DNA from: Micractinium sp. NFX-FRZ
Taxonomy: Eukaryota; Chlorophyta; Trebouxiophyceae; Chlorellales; Chlorellaceae
Direction: 5' to 3'
DNA length: 64,000 nt
Assembly: GCA_029339195.1 (NCBI GenBank)
Contig: JAPTJF010000093.1
Coordinates: 62,001-126,000 of the forward strand
The notes beneath the pieces were generated by a model. It was not told the origin of the DNA and did no database searches. It saw nothing but the letters and a program-made list of their open reading frames with translations. Both the position numbers and the translations under genes were made by a program. Of this stretch, positions 11,001-20,693 are shown in pieces. Each line of letters begins with the position of its first letter. Position 1 is the first letter of the stretch.

Positions 11001-13749
11001 CGCCACGCATCACCGTGCCTGCAGCGCAGCGGGGCGAGGCGGGTTGGGGTGGGACGGTGGTTCTTATGCCGTTTAGGCAGCGCCTTGGGATCGACCACCA
11101 ATGGGCATGAGCGCGTAAGGGCCCCATGCATGGCAAGCTGCCACGGCGCACAGGACAGCGGGCCGGCGGGGCGAAGCAAGCCAAGGAGTACAAGGAAAGC
11201 AGGGGGCGTCAGGTGCAGGCAGGCAGAGGGGCAGGCTGCAGCCAACCGTGCGCCTCCCCACCAGCCAGGCAATGCAGCCTCACAGCGCAGCACGGCGCAG
11301 TACAACACAGCACAGAATGCCACAGCACCGTGCAGCACGGCACAGCACGGCACGCACCTGTCAGCACGGTGCCCTGGCCCTTGATGGCAAAGCAGTGGTC
11401 CACGTAAAACAGAAACGGCTCCTGCCTGCTGCCGCCGCTGCTGCCGCTGCCGTTTGAAGCCACCATGCTGCTGCTGCTGCCACCAGTGCCACTACCGGCA
11501 GTGCCAGCAGTACCGGCAGCTGCTGCGGCATCACCTGGCCGCAGCCTCACCCTCTCAAGCAGAGTCTCTACCAGCCGATCCACCCCAATGGGCCCCCCTT
11601 CCGTCCCTGCTGCGCTGCTGCCCTCGCCCCCACCAATCGCCGCCCCCGCCGCCGCCCCGCCTGCTGCAGCTGCAGCTGCAGCTGTGCTCGCCCCGCCGCT
11701 TGCCGATGTGATGGCCCCTGGCCGAGCCGCCACGGGTACTACAGGGCAGCCCGCAAACTTGGTGGCTGCCAGGGTGGCGCCCACCAGCTTCTGTGCCTTG
11801 CGGCAGTACCGCTCCCTCTTCTCAGCCGGGAACTGGTCTGCGGGGCAGTGGATGGGTGGATGGGCATGTTTGTTGGTGGCCTAGTGGTTGGTTGGCATGT
11901 ATGTTGGTGACCCAGTGGTTGGTTGGCATGTATGTTGGTGACCCAGTGGTGGTTGGTTGGGCGGTCATATTCATGAGGTGGATAACAGCGCACTTGGCAG
12001 CCACCAGCCGCTGCCGCTTGCGGCACCGCTCGCGCCTGCCGGCAAGACTGGCCTGCAGAGGAGGGCGGCTGTGGCCGCAAACTATCAACGGCCGAGGGCA
12101 GTCATGCAGGCGCTTACCTTGTACAGCGCCACTACCACGTCTTGTGCAGCCACCACCCCGGGCAGCCCACTGACCCCACACCACATGGCACACAACACAC
12201 AATGCCCTGCCTGACGTCAGCACAAGCTGCCCACCCACCGATCTTGTTGAGCGCCACCACCATGTCCGCCGCCGCCACCTCCCCAATCACGATGCACTCT
12301 GCCGTCTGCGCCTGGATGCCTTTGGCCGCATCCACAACAAGCACCATCAAGTCGATGATCTGCATGGGGGTGGGTGGGCAACAGCGGGCAATGCAATCGA
12401 TGATCTGTGTTGGCGTGGGTGGGCAACATCGGGCAACACAATCGATGATCTGTTCTGGGGTGGGTGGGCAACAAAGGGCAATACAACCACTAACAGGATA
12501 AAGCAGGACAAGGGGCCAGGGCAGCGCCCACAACAGGCAGCAAACAGCAGGCATGCAGGCACGGGTGGGAAGCCATCCCTCAGCCACATCAAGAACCAGC
12601 ACCTTCACCCCAGTGCTGTGTTGGGGCCAGGGCTGGGGAAGGGGGGAAGGGGGCGCAGGGCAGGCTACTGTGGATCCCCCCGCCTGCAACACCGCCAAGT
12701 CAAGGATCCCTGGTGGTGGGTTGGAGTGACAGGATGAGTAGGACAGGCAGGGACACTCCCAACTGCCCAGTCTTTCATAGGTACACCCCCCACACACCTG
12801 TGCGCCGCCAATGATTGTGCGGATCAACGAGGCATGGCCGGGGCAGTCCACCAGCGTGACTTGGACCTGCCTGTACCCCGCCGCAGCAATGTGTGGCGGA
12901 GCGGGCACCTGCGGGGGGCGGCGGGGGTGCATGGGGTGGCTGCTTGCTCACGGCAAGCGTCACTACAGCCTGCGTGAAGGTTGCGCATCCTGTCGTAGAA
13001 CCACGGGCACCCTCGTGCGCTGCTCGCACCACCCCCACTACTGTTCGATTGTCCATGCAACTACCTGGTGACTGCGCACCCACATTCACCCATTGAAACC
13101 ACCTCTCCACCCGATCCGCTCATACAACAACAAACCAAACGCCTTTCCCCCTTCCCACCGTGAATGAGGAGAAGCCCAGGTCGAGAGTGATCCCACGCTC
13201 CCGGCTTTGAGGGTGCTTGTCCAACGCAGCGGTGGACAGTGTTGTGGACAGCGCCGCCACTGCAGGCGGGCGGACAGGCAGGCAGAGGGTCAGCAGGAGG
13301 GGCGGGGCAGGGTGGGCTGTAGTGTGGGTTGCAGCAGGTCACAGGGCAACAAGGGTGCTCAGCGCTGGGCATGGCGGCACGCCGCGGCGGTCTGGCACCG
13401 CTGGCTCATTCTCAACCCATATGCAGCGGCGATAACAGCAACCATTCCACGCTTGCCTAGCGAAGTCTTTCCCGAGTCCACATGGCCCAAGACCTTCAGG
13501 GAAGGAGGGGGAATCGTCGAGGGCAGTGAGGGCAGTAGCTGCCTGCAGGGGGGCGCCGGCATCGGCGGCGCTGCTGGCGGCGGCGGCGGCGGTGGCGGTG
13601 GCGGGCTGGTGCCAGCACAGCGCAGCGGTCTCCACCTGCACTAAGACCTGTGTTGTCGATCCCAGGCAGCAAATGTCACAACAGCGTGGCCCTGGCTCAC
13701 TCACTCCGACGTTCACGTTGTACACGTCGCGTGCCGGGACAGGCGCCAT
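8076..13749 (-). CDS. EEFSEC: Selenocysteine-specific elongation factor EFSec (eukaryotic SelB)
   Basis: GTPase that delivers Sec-tRNA to the ribosome at UGA codons with SECIS elements. Fourteen exons: 13749-13705, 13493-13457, 13259-13159, 12908-12798, 12359-12239, 11837-11358, 11018-10925, 10718-10621, 10346-10236, 9825-9360, 9218-9139, 8842-8743, 8539-8499 and 8266-8076; 691 aa. The joined exons give MAPVPARDVYNVNVG, the P-loop LGHVDSGKTSLVAALSTT, DKHPQSRERGITLDLGFSSF (switch I), VTLVDCPGHASLIRTIIGGA (G3), VVALNKID (G4), then VDHCFAIKGQGTVLTG and VKKVKSMQMF of domain 2. Domain 4 ends FDEDKRRMAQ. The human protein is about 596 aa; the extra length is Ala/Gly/Ser and Gln-rich insertions in exons 6 and 10. 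Introns 2 and 12 need GC donors (CTAG|GCAAGC and GCAG|GCAAGG), since no GT gives the right phase. Introns 4 and 5 carry exon-edge copies. Confidence 0.95.
11882..11959. repeat. 31-bp tandem repeat in EFSec intron 5
   Basis: The unit AGTGGTTGGTTGGCATGTAT plus GTTGGTGACCC repeats about 2.5 times just upstream (gene sense: distal) of exon 6. It is intronic and recent, because copies 1 and 2 are almost identical. Confidence 0.85.
12353..12480 (-). repeat. 45-bp tandem repeat duplicating the exon 5 acceptor of EFSec
   Basis: CGATGATCTG recurs at 12353, 12398 and 12443, an exact 45-base period. On the minus strand each unit carries CAG followed by ATCATCGA, that is the acceptor and the first codons (IID) of exon 5. 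The real exon starts at 12359. The two upstream units stay open in the same frame, so splicing to them would add 15 or 30 residues in front of IIDLMVLVVDAAKG. Confidence 0.85.
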
Positions 13750-14110
13750 CCCGGCAACTAACCTAGGGATCGATAGTGGCGATGTGCGTTACAGGCAGGT
13801 GTTAGGACCCTTCTCGGTGCGAGCAGGCCGCACAGCACGAACGCAGCACGGCTAGAAATTTGCGGAATTGTCACCACTGTGAGAGGAATGCCTGGAGCAG
13901 CAGAGAACACCAGATGGGAGAAGCAAAGGGGGAGCAGAAGGCACAGACGAAGCATTAGACAGGAATGCCAGTGGGAGCAGCGAACAGGGAGCAGAACTCA
14001 GCAGATTGGAAGAATAATGAAGGCATCACGTGTATCATGCCTATTGAGCAGCACTAAACACTTCACAGTAAGGGTATTATGATGTACATCACCCTCTCAG
14101 CCGACCGCAG
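13750..14110. promoter_or_regulatory. EFSec promoter plus 3' region of the antiporter gene
   Basis: The 361 bases lie between the EFSec ATG and the stop of the antiporter, both on the minus strand. It is less GC-rich than the genes around it. TTACA at 13789-13793 (UGUAA on the minus strand) could end the antiporter transcript, which would put the EFSec start within 40 bases of it. No coding region was recognised. Confidence 0.45.
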
Positions 14111-17100
14111 CTAGGGCTGCGAGGGCCGCTGCACGTCTGAGCTGCGACCCAGCAGCTCTGCGTCACCCGTTAACGTTCCGCTACCGCCATTCTTGTGGTT
14201 CGTGGTGCTGGCCTGAGGAGGAGAGCTGACATGCCCCTCATCTGCGTCAATGTCCCCGGCTGCGTGGCTGGCGTGCTGTGGGGAGGCGCCAGGTGCCAGG
14301 AAGAGCGGGCCCAGCCAGCGCTTGTCCAGCTTGTCCAGCTTGCTGCAAGCAAGGCGGGCAGGTGAAGCGTTGGGAAGCTGAGCCAGGCAAGCAGGTGGGG
14401 GGTGCAGCACTGAGACCGGCGGAATCGGGAGGCACGCTGAATAGAAGGCCAGTGTCCGTATTGGAGGAAGCAGGCCCCATTGGTGCCTTGCCAACCAAGG
14501 GTGCCCAATCTTCACTGGCAGCCTGCATGCATGCATGCGGCCCGCTTACGGCGGCAGCACACACCTGAGCACGCCTCCCGAGCTGTTGGCCACCCGCAGC
14601 TTCTGCACGCCCCGCGCCAGCGGGTTACCCGAGGGCTTGCCTGGTGCAGGGGGGGTGGCGGAGTGCAGGAATGATTCTAGCATTGGTGAGGCACGCTCCG
14701 GGTGTTGGCTGGCAGCTGCCCAGACCATTGCAAGCTGTGCGACGTGGAGGAAGAGGCAGCACCCCAAGGTCATCTCACCTGGAGCAGCGGTCGCGTGCAG
14801 GGGTAGCAGCGTGACGTTGCTGCCAACGGTGACGTCCTGCCAGGTGTGGTCCAGCATGCTCGCACTGTGGGCGGCAGGGATGGTAGCGCCAGGAGAGGAG
14901 GCGGCAGAGTAGAGCTCCAACTGGCCGGGCCTGCGGAGAAGACAGGTGAGGGTGCGGTCAAAGCAGCAAGGCTTGCAACTGTCAGCACCTTGAAGCCACC
15001 GCGCAGAATGCACACCCCAAGGGCGCGGACGGGGCAGGTGCGACACACATGCGGTACAAGTCTGGAGGCAGGCAGGCAGGCAGCGTGCACTTGGCCCCCT
15101 CACTTGAGCAGCGGCGCCGGCTTCTGCGGCTGCTGCTTCAGGCCCAGCCGCTCCAGCAGACAGGTGCAGGCCCCTCCGTTGATCAGAACGGTGACAATGA
15201 TGATGAAGTAGGTAGAAGAGAGGATGAGGCCTCCCTGATCCCCTGCTCAGTGGTAACAACACACAGAGCACAGCGCACGTGAGAGGCAGACAACAGAGGC
15301 AGGGGGGGCATGCGGGCCAGTGAAGCCGTCCCTTTCCGGAGGTTGCGGTAATATCGTCCCCCCTCCCCATGCAGAGCATGCTATGCAGACACACCCGCTT
15401 CCCTGCCTGGCCCACCCTGCCCCTCCTGTCGTACCAGGAAGCGCCTCGGCAGCCTCCAGCGCAATGGCAAAGGCCATGGCACCCCGCAGCCCAGCCCACC
15501 ACAGCATGAACTGGTGAGACTGGGGGATGCGGTCTTCTGGCAGGCGCAGGTAGTTGACGGCTGCCACGCAGGGCCACACGTTGGCTGCCCGGGACACCGC
15601 CATGGCCACAAAACACACCAGCTGCATGGCACAAGGGACCAGTAGAGACAGGGGGGCATTCAGCGAGTCGTGGGCAGTCAGGGAAAGCACTAAAATGGCA
15701 TGGCCGCGCAGCACATGGAGCGGGGCACGGGCAGTCAGTGAGTAGAGCCGCGCTGCCCGTGCGCATGCGCTGCCTGTGGGGCGGGCCAGTCAAGCAAGCT
15801 TGGCGCCTGCAGGCGCTCTGCGGCGCAATTGCGTGTATGATACCGCGGCTGCCAGCGATGCCGGAGCGCAGCCCTGTTGGTCGCCCAAAGAAGGCGGTAC
15901 AGAGCCGGACCTGTGCCGGATGGAAGCTCACCAGAAAGGGCAGCAGGGTGCGGGCGCCCAGGTGCAGCCCGTGTTGCTGGCCCAAGAAGAGCGAGGCGCC
16001 AACAAATATGAAGACAGACGTCTCGGCCAGCGTTGCCAGCAGCTTGAATGCGGAGCCCACCCGGTCCTGCCCACGTGCCGTCATGTTGGGGCGCACGTAG
16101 TGTGCTGACACCAGGCCGCAGAAGAGGACGGATACAATGCCTGAGAGCCGAAGGCCGTCGGCAAGCATGTATGAAGCCCAGGCAAACAGGATGACCAGCG
16201 AGCTCTCCAGGGGCCCATGCTCTGACCGGAAGTAGCCAGTGCGCACGATGGCTGCGGCTGCAAACGCCACTCCAGCACCCACCTGCAGCGGCGGGTGCAG
16301 GGGGGCAGTGGGACTGATGTGCCCTTGCGTGCAGAGAGGTTGCTGTGATAGTGCTACATGCAGCAACGCAGGCACGCACTGTGCACCCACTCAGTGCGGA
16401 GGCTGTGCAGGCCAATGGAGCGATGGCACAATGCAGCGCGGCGCCAGCGCAGATCGGCACCCTCGGCCTGCCCCCCAACCAGCCCACGCTGCCAGTGCAG
16501 CTGTCGAATCCCCCGGCGCCCCGCTCTCACCGCCATGGACCCCACAAAGACGCCCACAAAGACGGCCGCTGCCTGTGCTACTGCCCCGGCGGTGGCGGGG
16601 ACGTGCAGGAAGGTGGAGAGGGAGCGGAAGAGGACCATGGCCACGGCATCATTCAGCAGCGACTCTCCCAGCACCATTGAAAACAGGTCCTGGTCGGCCC
16701 CCAGCCGCTGGAAAACAGACAGCACTGTGACCTGCCAGGGAAAGGAGGAGGGCCGCAAGGAGGCAGGAGAAGGTGTTGACGTCGGCAGAGTGGCAGGACA
16801 TGCTGTTGTGCTGAGCAGTTGAGCTGTAGCCTGCCACTCTCTCAGACCCTTGAAAATGGTTGGAGGCCTCACCGGGTCTGTTGCACTGATGACACTGCCA
16901 AAGAGGAGCGCCTGCAGGAACGGCAGCGCCGCGCACAGCCCCGCCGCGCCAGCCGCCCACACCAGCAGGGCAATGACGAATGTAGAGATCAGCGTGCCGA
17001 AGACAGCGATGCAGCCAATGGCGCCGCAGTTGTTGAAGAAACGCTCCACGTTCATGCTGCGGGAACAGGGGAACGGAGGAGTCACAGGGCATGAGGGGCG

Positions 17101-17856
17101 GAGGGCTGTGGATGGAGGCGAGCGTGGGAGGGGAAGGCAGGTGGCACGGCTGGTGGCAGTGCACGCATCCCCTTCACCCCGCCTCGCACGCCCTGCCCCT
17201 CGTGTCCCACCTCCAGCCGCTCTCGAAAATGATGGGCGGCAGGATTGCAAGGAAGAAGAAGGGCTTGCTGAAGCCGACGAGCTGAGCAAAGGTGCCGTGC
17301 ACAGAGATCCAAGGTGCAGCCCAGATGAGCATGCCCACGGCCGCTCCCAGCAGAAGCGCCACGCCCGCCTCGCCAATCCAGCTGACACGCCGGCGGGTGA
17401 GCGCATGGCCAGTCATAAGAGCGGCTGCCAGCAGCAGCGTCTGCGGCAGCGAGGGGACATATGTATGGAGCACGGGTCGACAGCGCCAACGCGGGTGCTT
17501 GGCGAGCAGTGGGGAGCAGAGGGCGGGTCCTTGCGCCGTGCTTGTCAGCCCGGCGCTCCTTGCCGCCTATTCAACTTCTGCATGTTGCCGGCACCTTTTC
17601 GCTGCGGCTGCCATATGTTGCTGTCGCCAGGCACGTGCCGCTGCAGCTGAGGCTGCTCCCGTTGCCGCTGGAGTGGGCGCCGGCGCCCCGCCCGCCCACG
17701 CACCTGTGTGAAGATTGCCAGCGCAAACTGCTCGGCGCCCTCATCTCCATGTCCTGCATCACGCGTTGAGTGCATTGTAAGCAGAGGGCACTTGGCAGGG
17801 AGAGCAGGGCTGCATCGGGTCGAGTGCCCACCTGTCTGTCCCGCCTCGGACGCCAT
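14111..17856 (-). CDS. Na+(K+)/H+ exchanger, CPA1 family (NHE/NHX type)
   Basis: Polytopic membrane antiporter exchanging Na+ or K+ for H+. Exons: 17856-17704, 17440-17211, 17056-16873, 16731-16531, 16282-15932, 15621-15435, 15242-15104, 14930-14779, 14640-14565 and 14342-14111; 634 aa. At least ten hydrophobic segments are visible. Diagnostic motifs are FFFLAILPPIIFESG (amiloride-site-like helix), GSVISATDPV, LGESLLNDAVAMVLF with the Asn-Asp pair of the ion site, ETSVFIFVGASLFLG, and FMLWWAGLRGAMAFAIAL. The hydrophilic C-terminal tail of about 130 residues is probably cytosolic. Two starts are possible: 17856 (GCG before and G after the ATG, a good context) and 17775, which would drop 27 residues. 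Family placement is firm. Whether it acts in plasma membrane, endosome or vacuole cannot be read from the sequence. It is divergent from the CreA gene. Confidence 0.93.
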
Positions 17857-18187
17857 CGCTGCCTGTGCCTTTGGGTCCGGGCTGCACGTGTGTGTTTCAA
17901 GAGGGCGGGCGGTTTGTCCAACGCGCTGGGCGGCTCTCCCCGGCCTGTGGGTTTCGCGGTAACTGAAGCGCGGGGATCAAGCACGAAGGTAATGGCAGGT
18001 GAATTTGAATTGAAAAAATCTATAAGCAGCACAGCAGCGTCAGATCTTGAAGAGGGCTCCAGACGCAAGGAGGGCACAGCACGGAACGCACGGCTCACAG
18101 CAAAACCCCATTTCCTGATCCCAATCTCCGAATTCAGGATTACCTGCGGCCCCTCGAAGCGATTCAGGCACTACAAGCTTGCACGCC
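17857..18187. promoter_or_regulatory. Divergent promoter between the antiporter and CreA genes
   Basis: The 331-base spacer has an AT-richer block at about 17995-18030 with AAAAAATCTATAAGC, the only TATA-like element. The role is inferred from the divergent arrangement. Confidence 0.45.
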
Positions 18188-20282
18188 ATGGCCACCGTCC
18201 AGCGCCAGTGCGTGTTTGCCCCGCAAGCGGCAGCAGCGCGTGCCAGCCGGCCTGGCCGCCTGGCGGGCGTCGTGCGGGCACAGCAGCTGAATGGGCAGCA
18301 CAATGCGCGTGAGGGTGCAGCGGCTGGGCCAGCCTCCACTGCGGCCCGCCTCTGCGGCGTGGCAGCTGCGGCAGCAGTGCTCGCCGTGAGTGGAAGCGCC
18401 TTGGCCCGCGAGAAGGTGGCTGAGTTCACCACCTCCGGCCTGATCTTCCGGGACTCCGTGCAAATCGTGGAGCTGGAAGACGACAAGGGTGAGAATGATG
18501 CAGGAGGGGGACGGAGGAGGGCGGTGTTTCTTTTGCTCTGCGTGTGCGATGGCAGCCAGCTGTGTGGCAGTGCATATGCCCAACCTGCCTGGCTCCCTCC
18601 ACCGCCCCCAACACCACAGCCACTGAGTGTGCCTGATTGTGTCGCCTGTTGCGCACATTTTGCGATGGACAGTGTGGTCATCCGCCTCACAGACTGCCAG
18701 CGGCGCTCCTGCTGCCCTTGGAAACTGTGCTGTTGTTTGCCGGCGTCTTTGCGCCCCGCAGGTGACTGACATAGCCCGTCTTCCTTCCTTCACCTCGTTG
18801 CTGCAAAATGTGCAGTGGACGGCGTAGTCATCTACTTGACAGACTACCAGCGCAGCCTCACGGAGCGGCTGGCCAAGGCAAGCAGGGAGGGAGGGGCAGC
18901 CGAGGGTAGCCTGGCAGCCAAGGGTAGCAGGGGGGCAGCAGTTCGGACCAACGGGGGGGGGGGACACTGCAGGCCTTGTGCCAGCACTACAGTTGGGGGG
19001 TTGGATAGCAGCACGGCAGCAGGCATGGAGAGGATGTCCAGGTGTGGTTGCCCTCCCTGTCATTGGCGTCAGCGATGGCGCCTCTTCCCCTCCCAGCTGC
19101 CCGCCCACACCTTGCCCGCCGTCTCACCTCCCATCGGCCCCACCCCATGCGACCTGCCCCTTCTTCTGGCCCCTTTGCCCGTCCCGCAAGTAGGGACCCC
19201 ATCAGCGAACCTGGCAGGCATCCCTCACCTGCCTGCCCAGCCGTCTGCCTGCCCGACCAGCTTCCTTCCCCCATCCTCCCCCACCCCAACCCCATGCACC
19301 CTGCCCCTTCTTCCCGCCTCCCTGTCCCACCCGGCCAAGCAGGACCCCTTCAGCGACCCCTCCCAGGCCTCCCTCACCTGCATCGCCAACAAGCCGGTGA
19401 CTGTGAAGGATGAGACGGCCATCTCGGGGTCGGAGGGCAAGGAGATCTTCTCGGAGCGCAAGGGCCTCAACCTGTTCCAAAACGTGCGTGGTTCGTGCTT
19501 GCACGCTGGCTTGGTTTGGTCCCGTGTGCCTATCCCTTCCTGCCCGTCTGCCCCTTCTGTTCCACTCACCCATCTGTTTGCTGTGTTGCTTGTGCCCCTC
19601 CGGCAGAAGAGCCTGGTTGTGCGGCGCATGTTTGGCCAGGAAAAGATGCCTCATCTAACTCTTCCATCCCTTTGGGTTCCATCCGCCCCCTGGGTGCCTC
19701 CTGCTTCTCCCAACTTGTGCAGAAGAACCTGCGCGTGCGGCGCATCTTTGATGAGAAGAACCGGGCAGTCATCTACGTGGCATACAGCACGCGCTTCACA
19801 GGGGGTGAGCTGTCTTGATTCTGCCGCAAACACTGTTGCAGGTAGTAATGTGTGTTGTGCTGCTCTCGGCTGGCTGGCCCACAGCATGCGCTTTGCCAGC
19901 GATGCGTGGGGTGGTGCAGGGGCCCGCGCAGCTGCATGCAGGCTGGCCAGGTGGCAGCGCACAGCGTGCATGCGTCGGCCTGGTGCCGCTGCCTGACTGC
20001 TGGCGGGGCAAGCTGTTCGGGAGAGGCAGGTCTGCTCACACCTGAAGCCACGCCCCACCACCAACCTAGCGTAGCTGATCCGTGGTGCTCACTCTCCCAC
20101 CCGCCGCTCTCCCCGTCCACTCAACCCCCATCCCCAATGCCCGCCCCCGCCCGCCTGCAGCCGCGGATGAGAAGGAGGTAAGCACCAGCCGCTACCGCAC
20201 CTCCGTGTGCGCCGTGCCCCTGGCGGCCCCTGCCCTCATGGATGTGGCGGCCCCCGTGGCCTCCGTTGCCGCTGCGCAGTAG
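18188..20282 (+). CDS. CreA-family protein with a chloroplast transit peptide
   Basis: Exons: 18188-18488, 18816-18877, 19343-19483, 19723-19804 and 20161-20282; 235 aa. The first 75 residues are rich in Ala, Arg, Gln and Ser and end with LCGVAAAAAVLAVSGSALA, which looks like a bipartite thylakoid-lumen targeting signal with an Ala-x-Ala cleavage site. The rest matches the CreA domain (PF05981): EFTTSGLIFRDSVQIVELED, VDGVVIYLTDYQRSLTERLA, ASLTCIANKPV, LNLFQNKNLRVRRIFDEKN and VIYVAYSTRFTG. CreA is a periplasmic protein of unknown biochemistry in Proteobacteria, and plant and algal relatives are plastid-located (family knowledge). No function beyond the family can be claimed. Intron 2 has a GC donor (AAG|GCAAGC). 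Introns 1, 2 and 3 each contain a decayed copy of the exon that follows them. The ATG at 18188 has a GCC-ATG-G context; the TTG nine bases upstream was not used. Confidence 0.9.
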
Positions 20283-20693
20283 TTTCCCCGCCGCCCAGCA
20301 GGGACGGAGCACATCTGGATGGCACCACCCTCTGGCCTCTCTGCTCCTGCCCTGCTCTGCTGCTCCTGCCCGCTTTTGCAACCCTTGAGAGTGCGAAGCC
20401 TGTAAGTCTGTACTTGCCTGCGTGCAGTGTGTGTAACAGAGTGACAACGGGACGAAACGAAGCGGGCAAAGCGGAACAAAAGTGGCACTGAATTGGCTGT
20501 GGCCGGCTGCTGCAGTACATGCCTGCAGTACATGCCTGCCAAAGAGAAGATGGTTGCATAGAGGGATTGGGGAATAGGGCTGTTTAACGCCACAGCCAGC
20601 CAGCCTGGCAGCATGCAGATCAGAGAACACATGCCCCAGCTCGCAGCCCTGCCGAGTGCAATGGGCGGCACAACCAAGTCGGCGCTTTGTGGA
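20283..20693. terminator. Convergent 3' ends of the CreA and arylsulfatase genes
   Basis: The 411 bases hold both 3' UTRs. TGTAA occurs on the plus strand at 20401-20405 and 20432-20436, which fits the UGUAA polyadenylation signal of green algae for the CreA transcript (120-155 bases after its stop). I saw no minus-strand UGUAA for the sulfatase here. The short direct repeat CAGTACATGCCTG lies at 20513-20537. Confidence 0.5.

Noticed and set aside
18179..18187. TTG as an upstream start of the CreA gene, and GTG at 58861 for the CrtI-family gene
   Set aside because: Nuclear algal genes start at ATG; good ATGs exist at 18188 and 58804.
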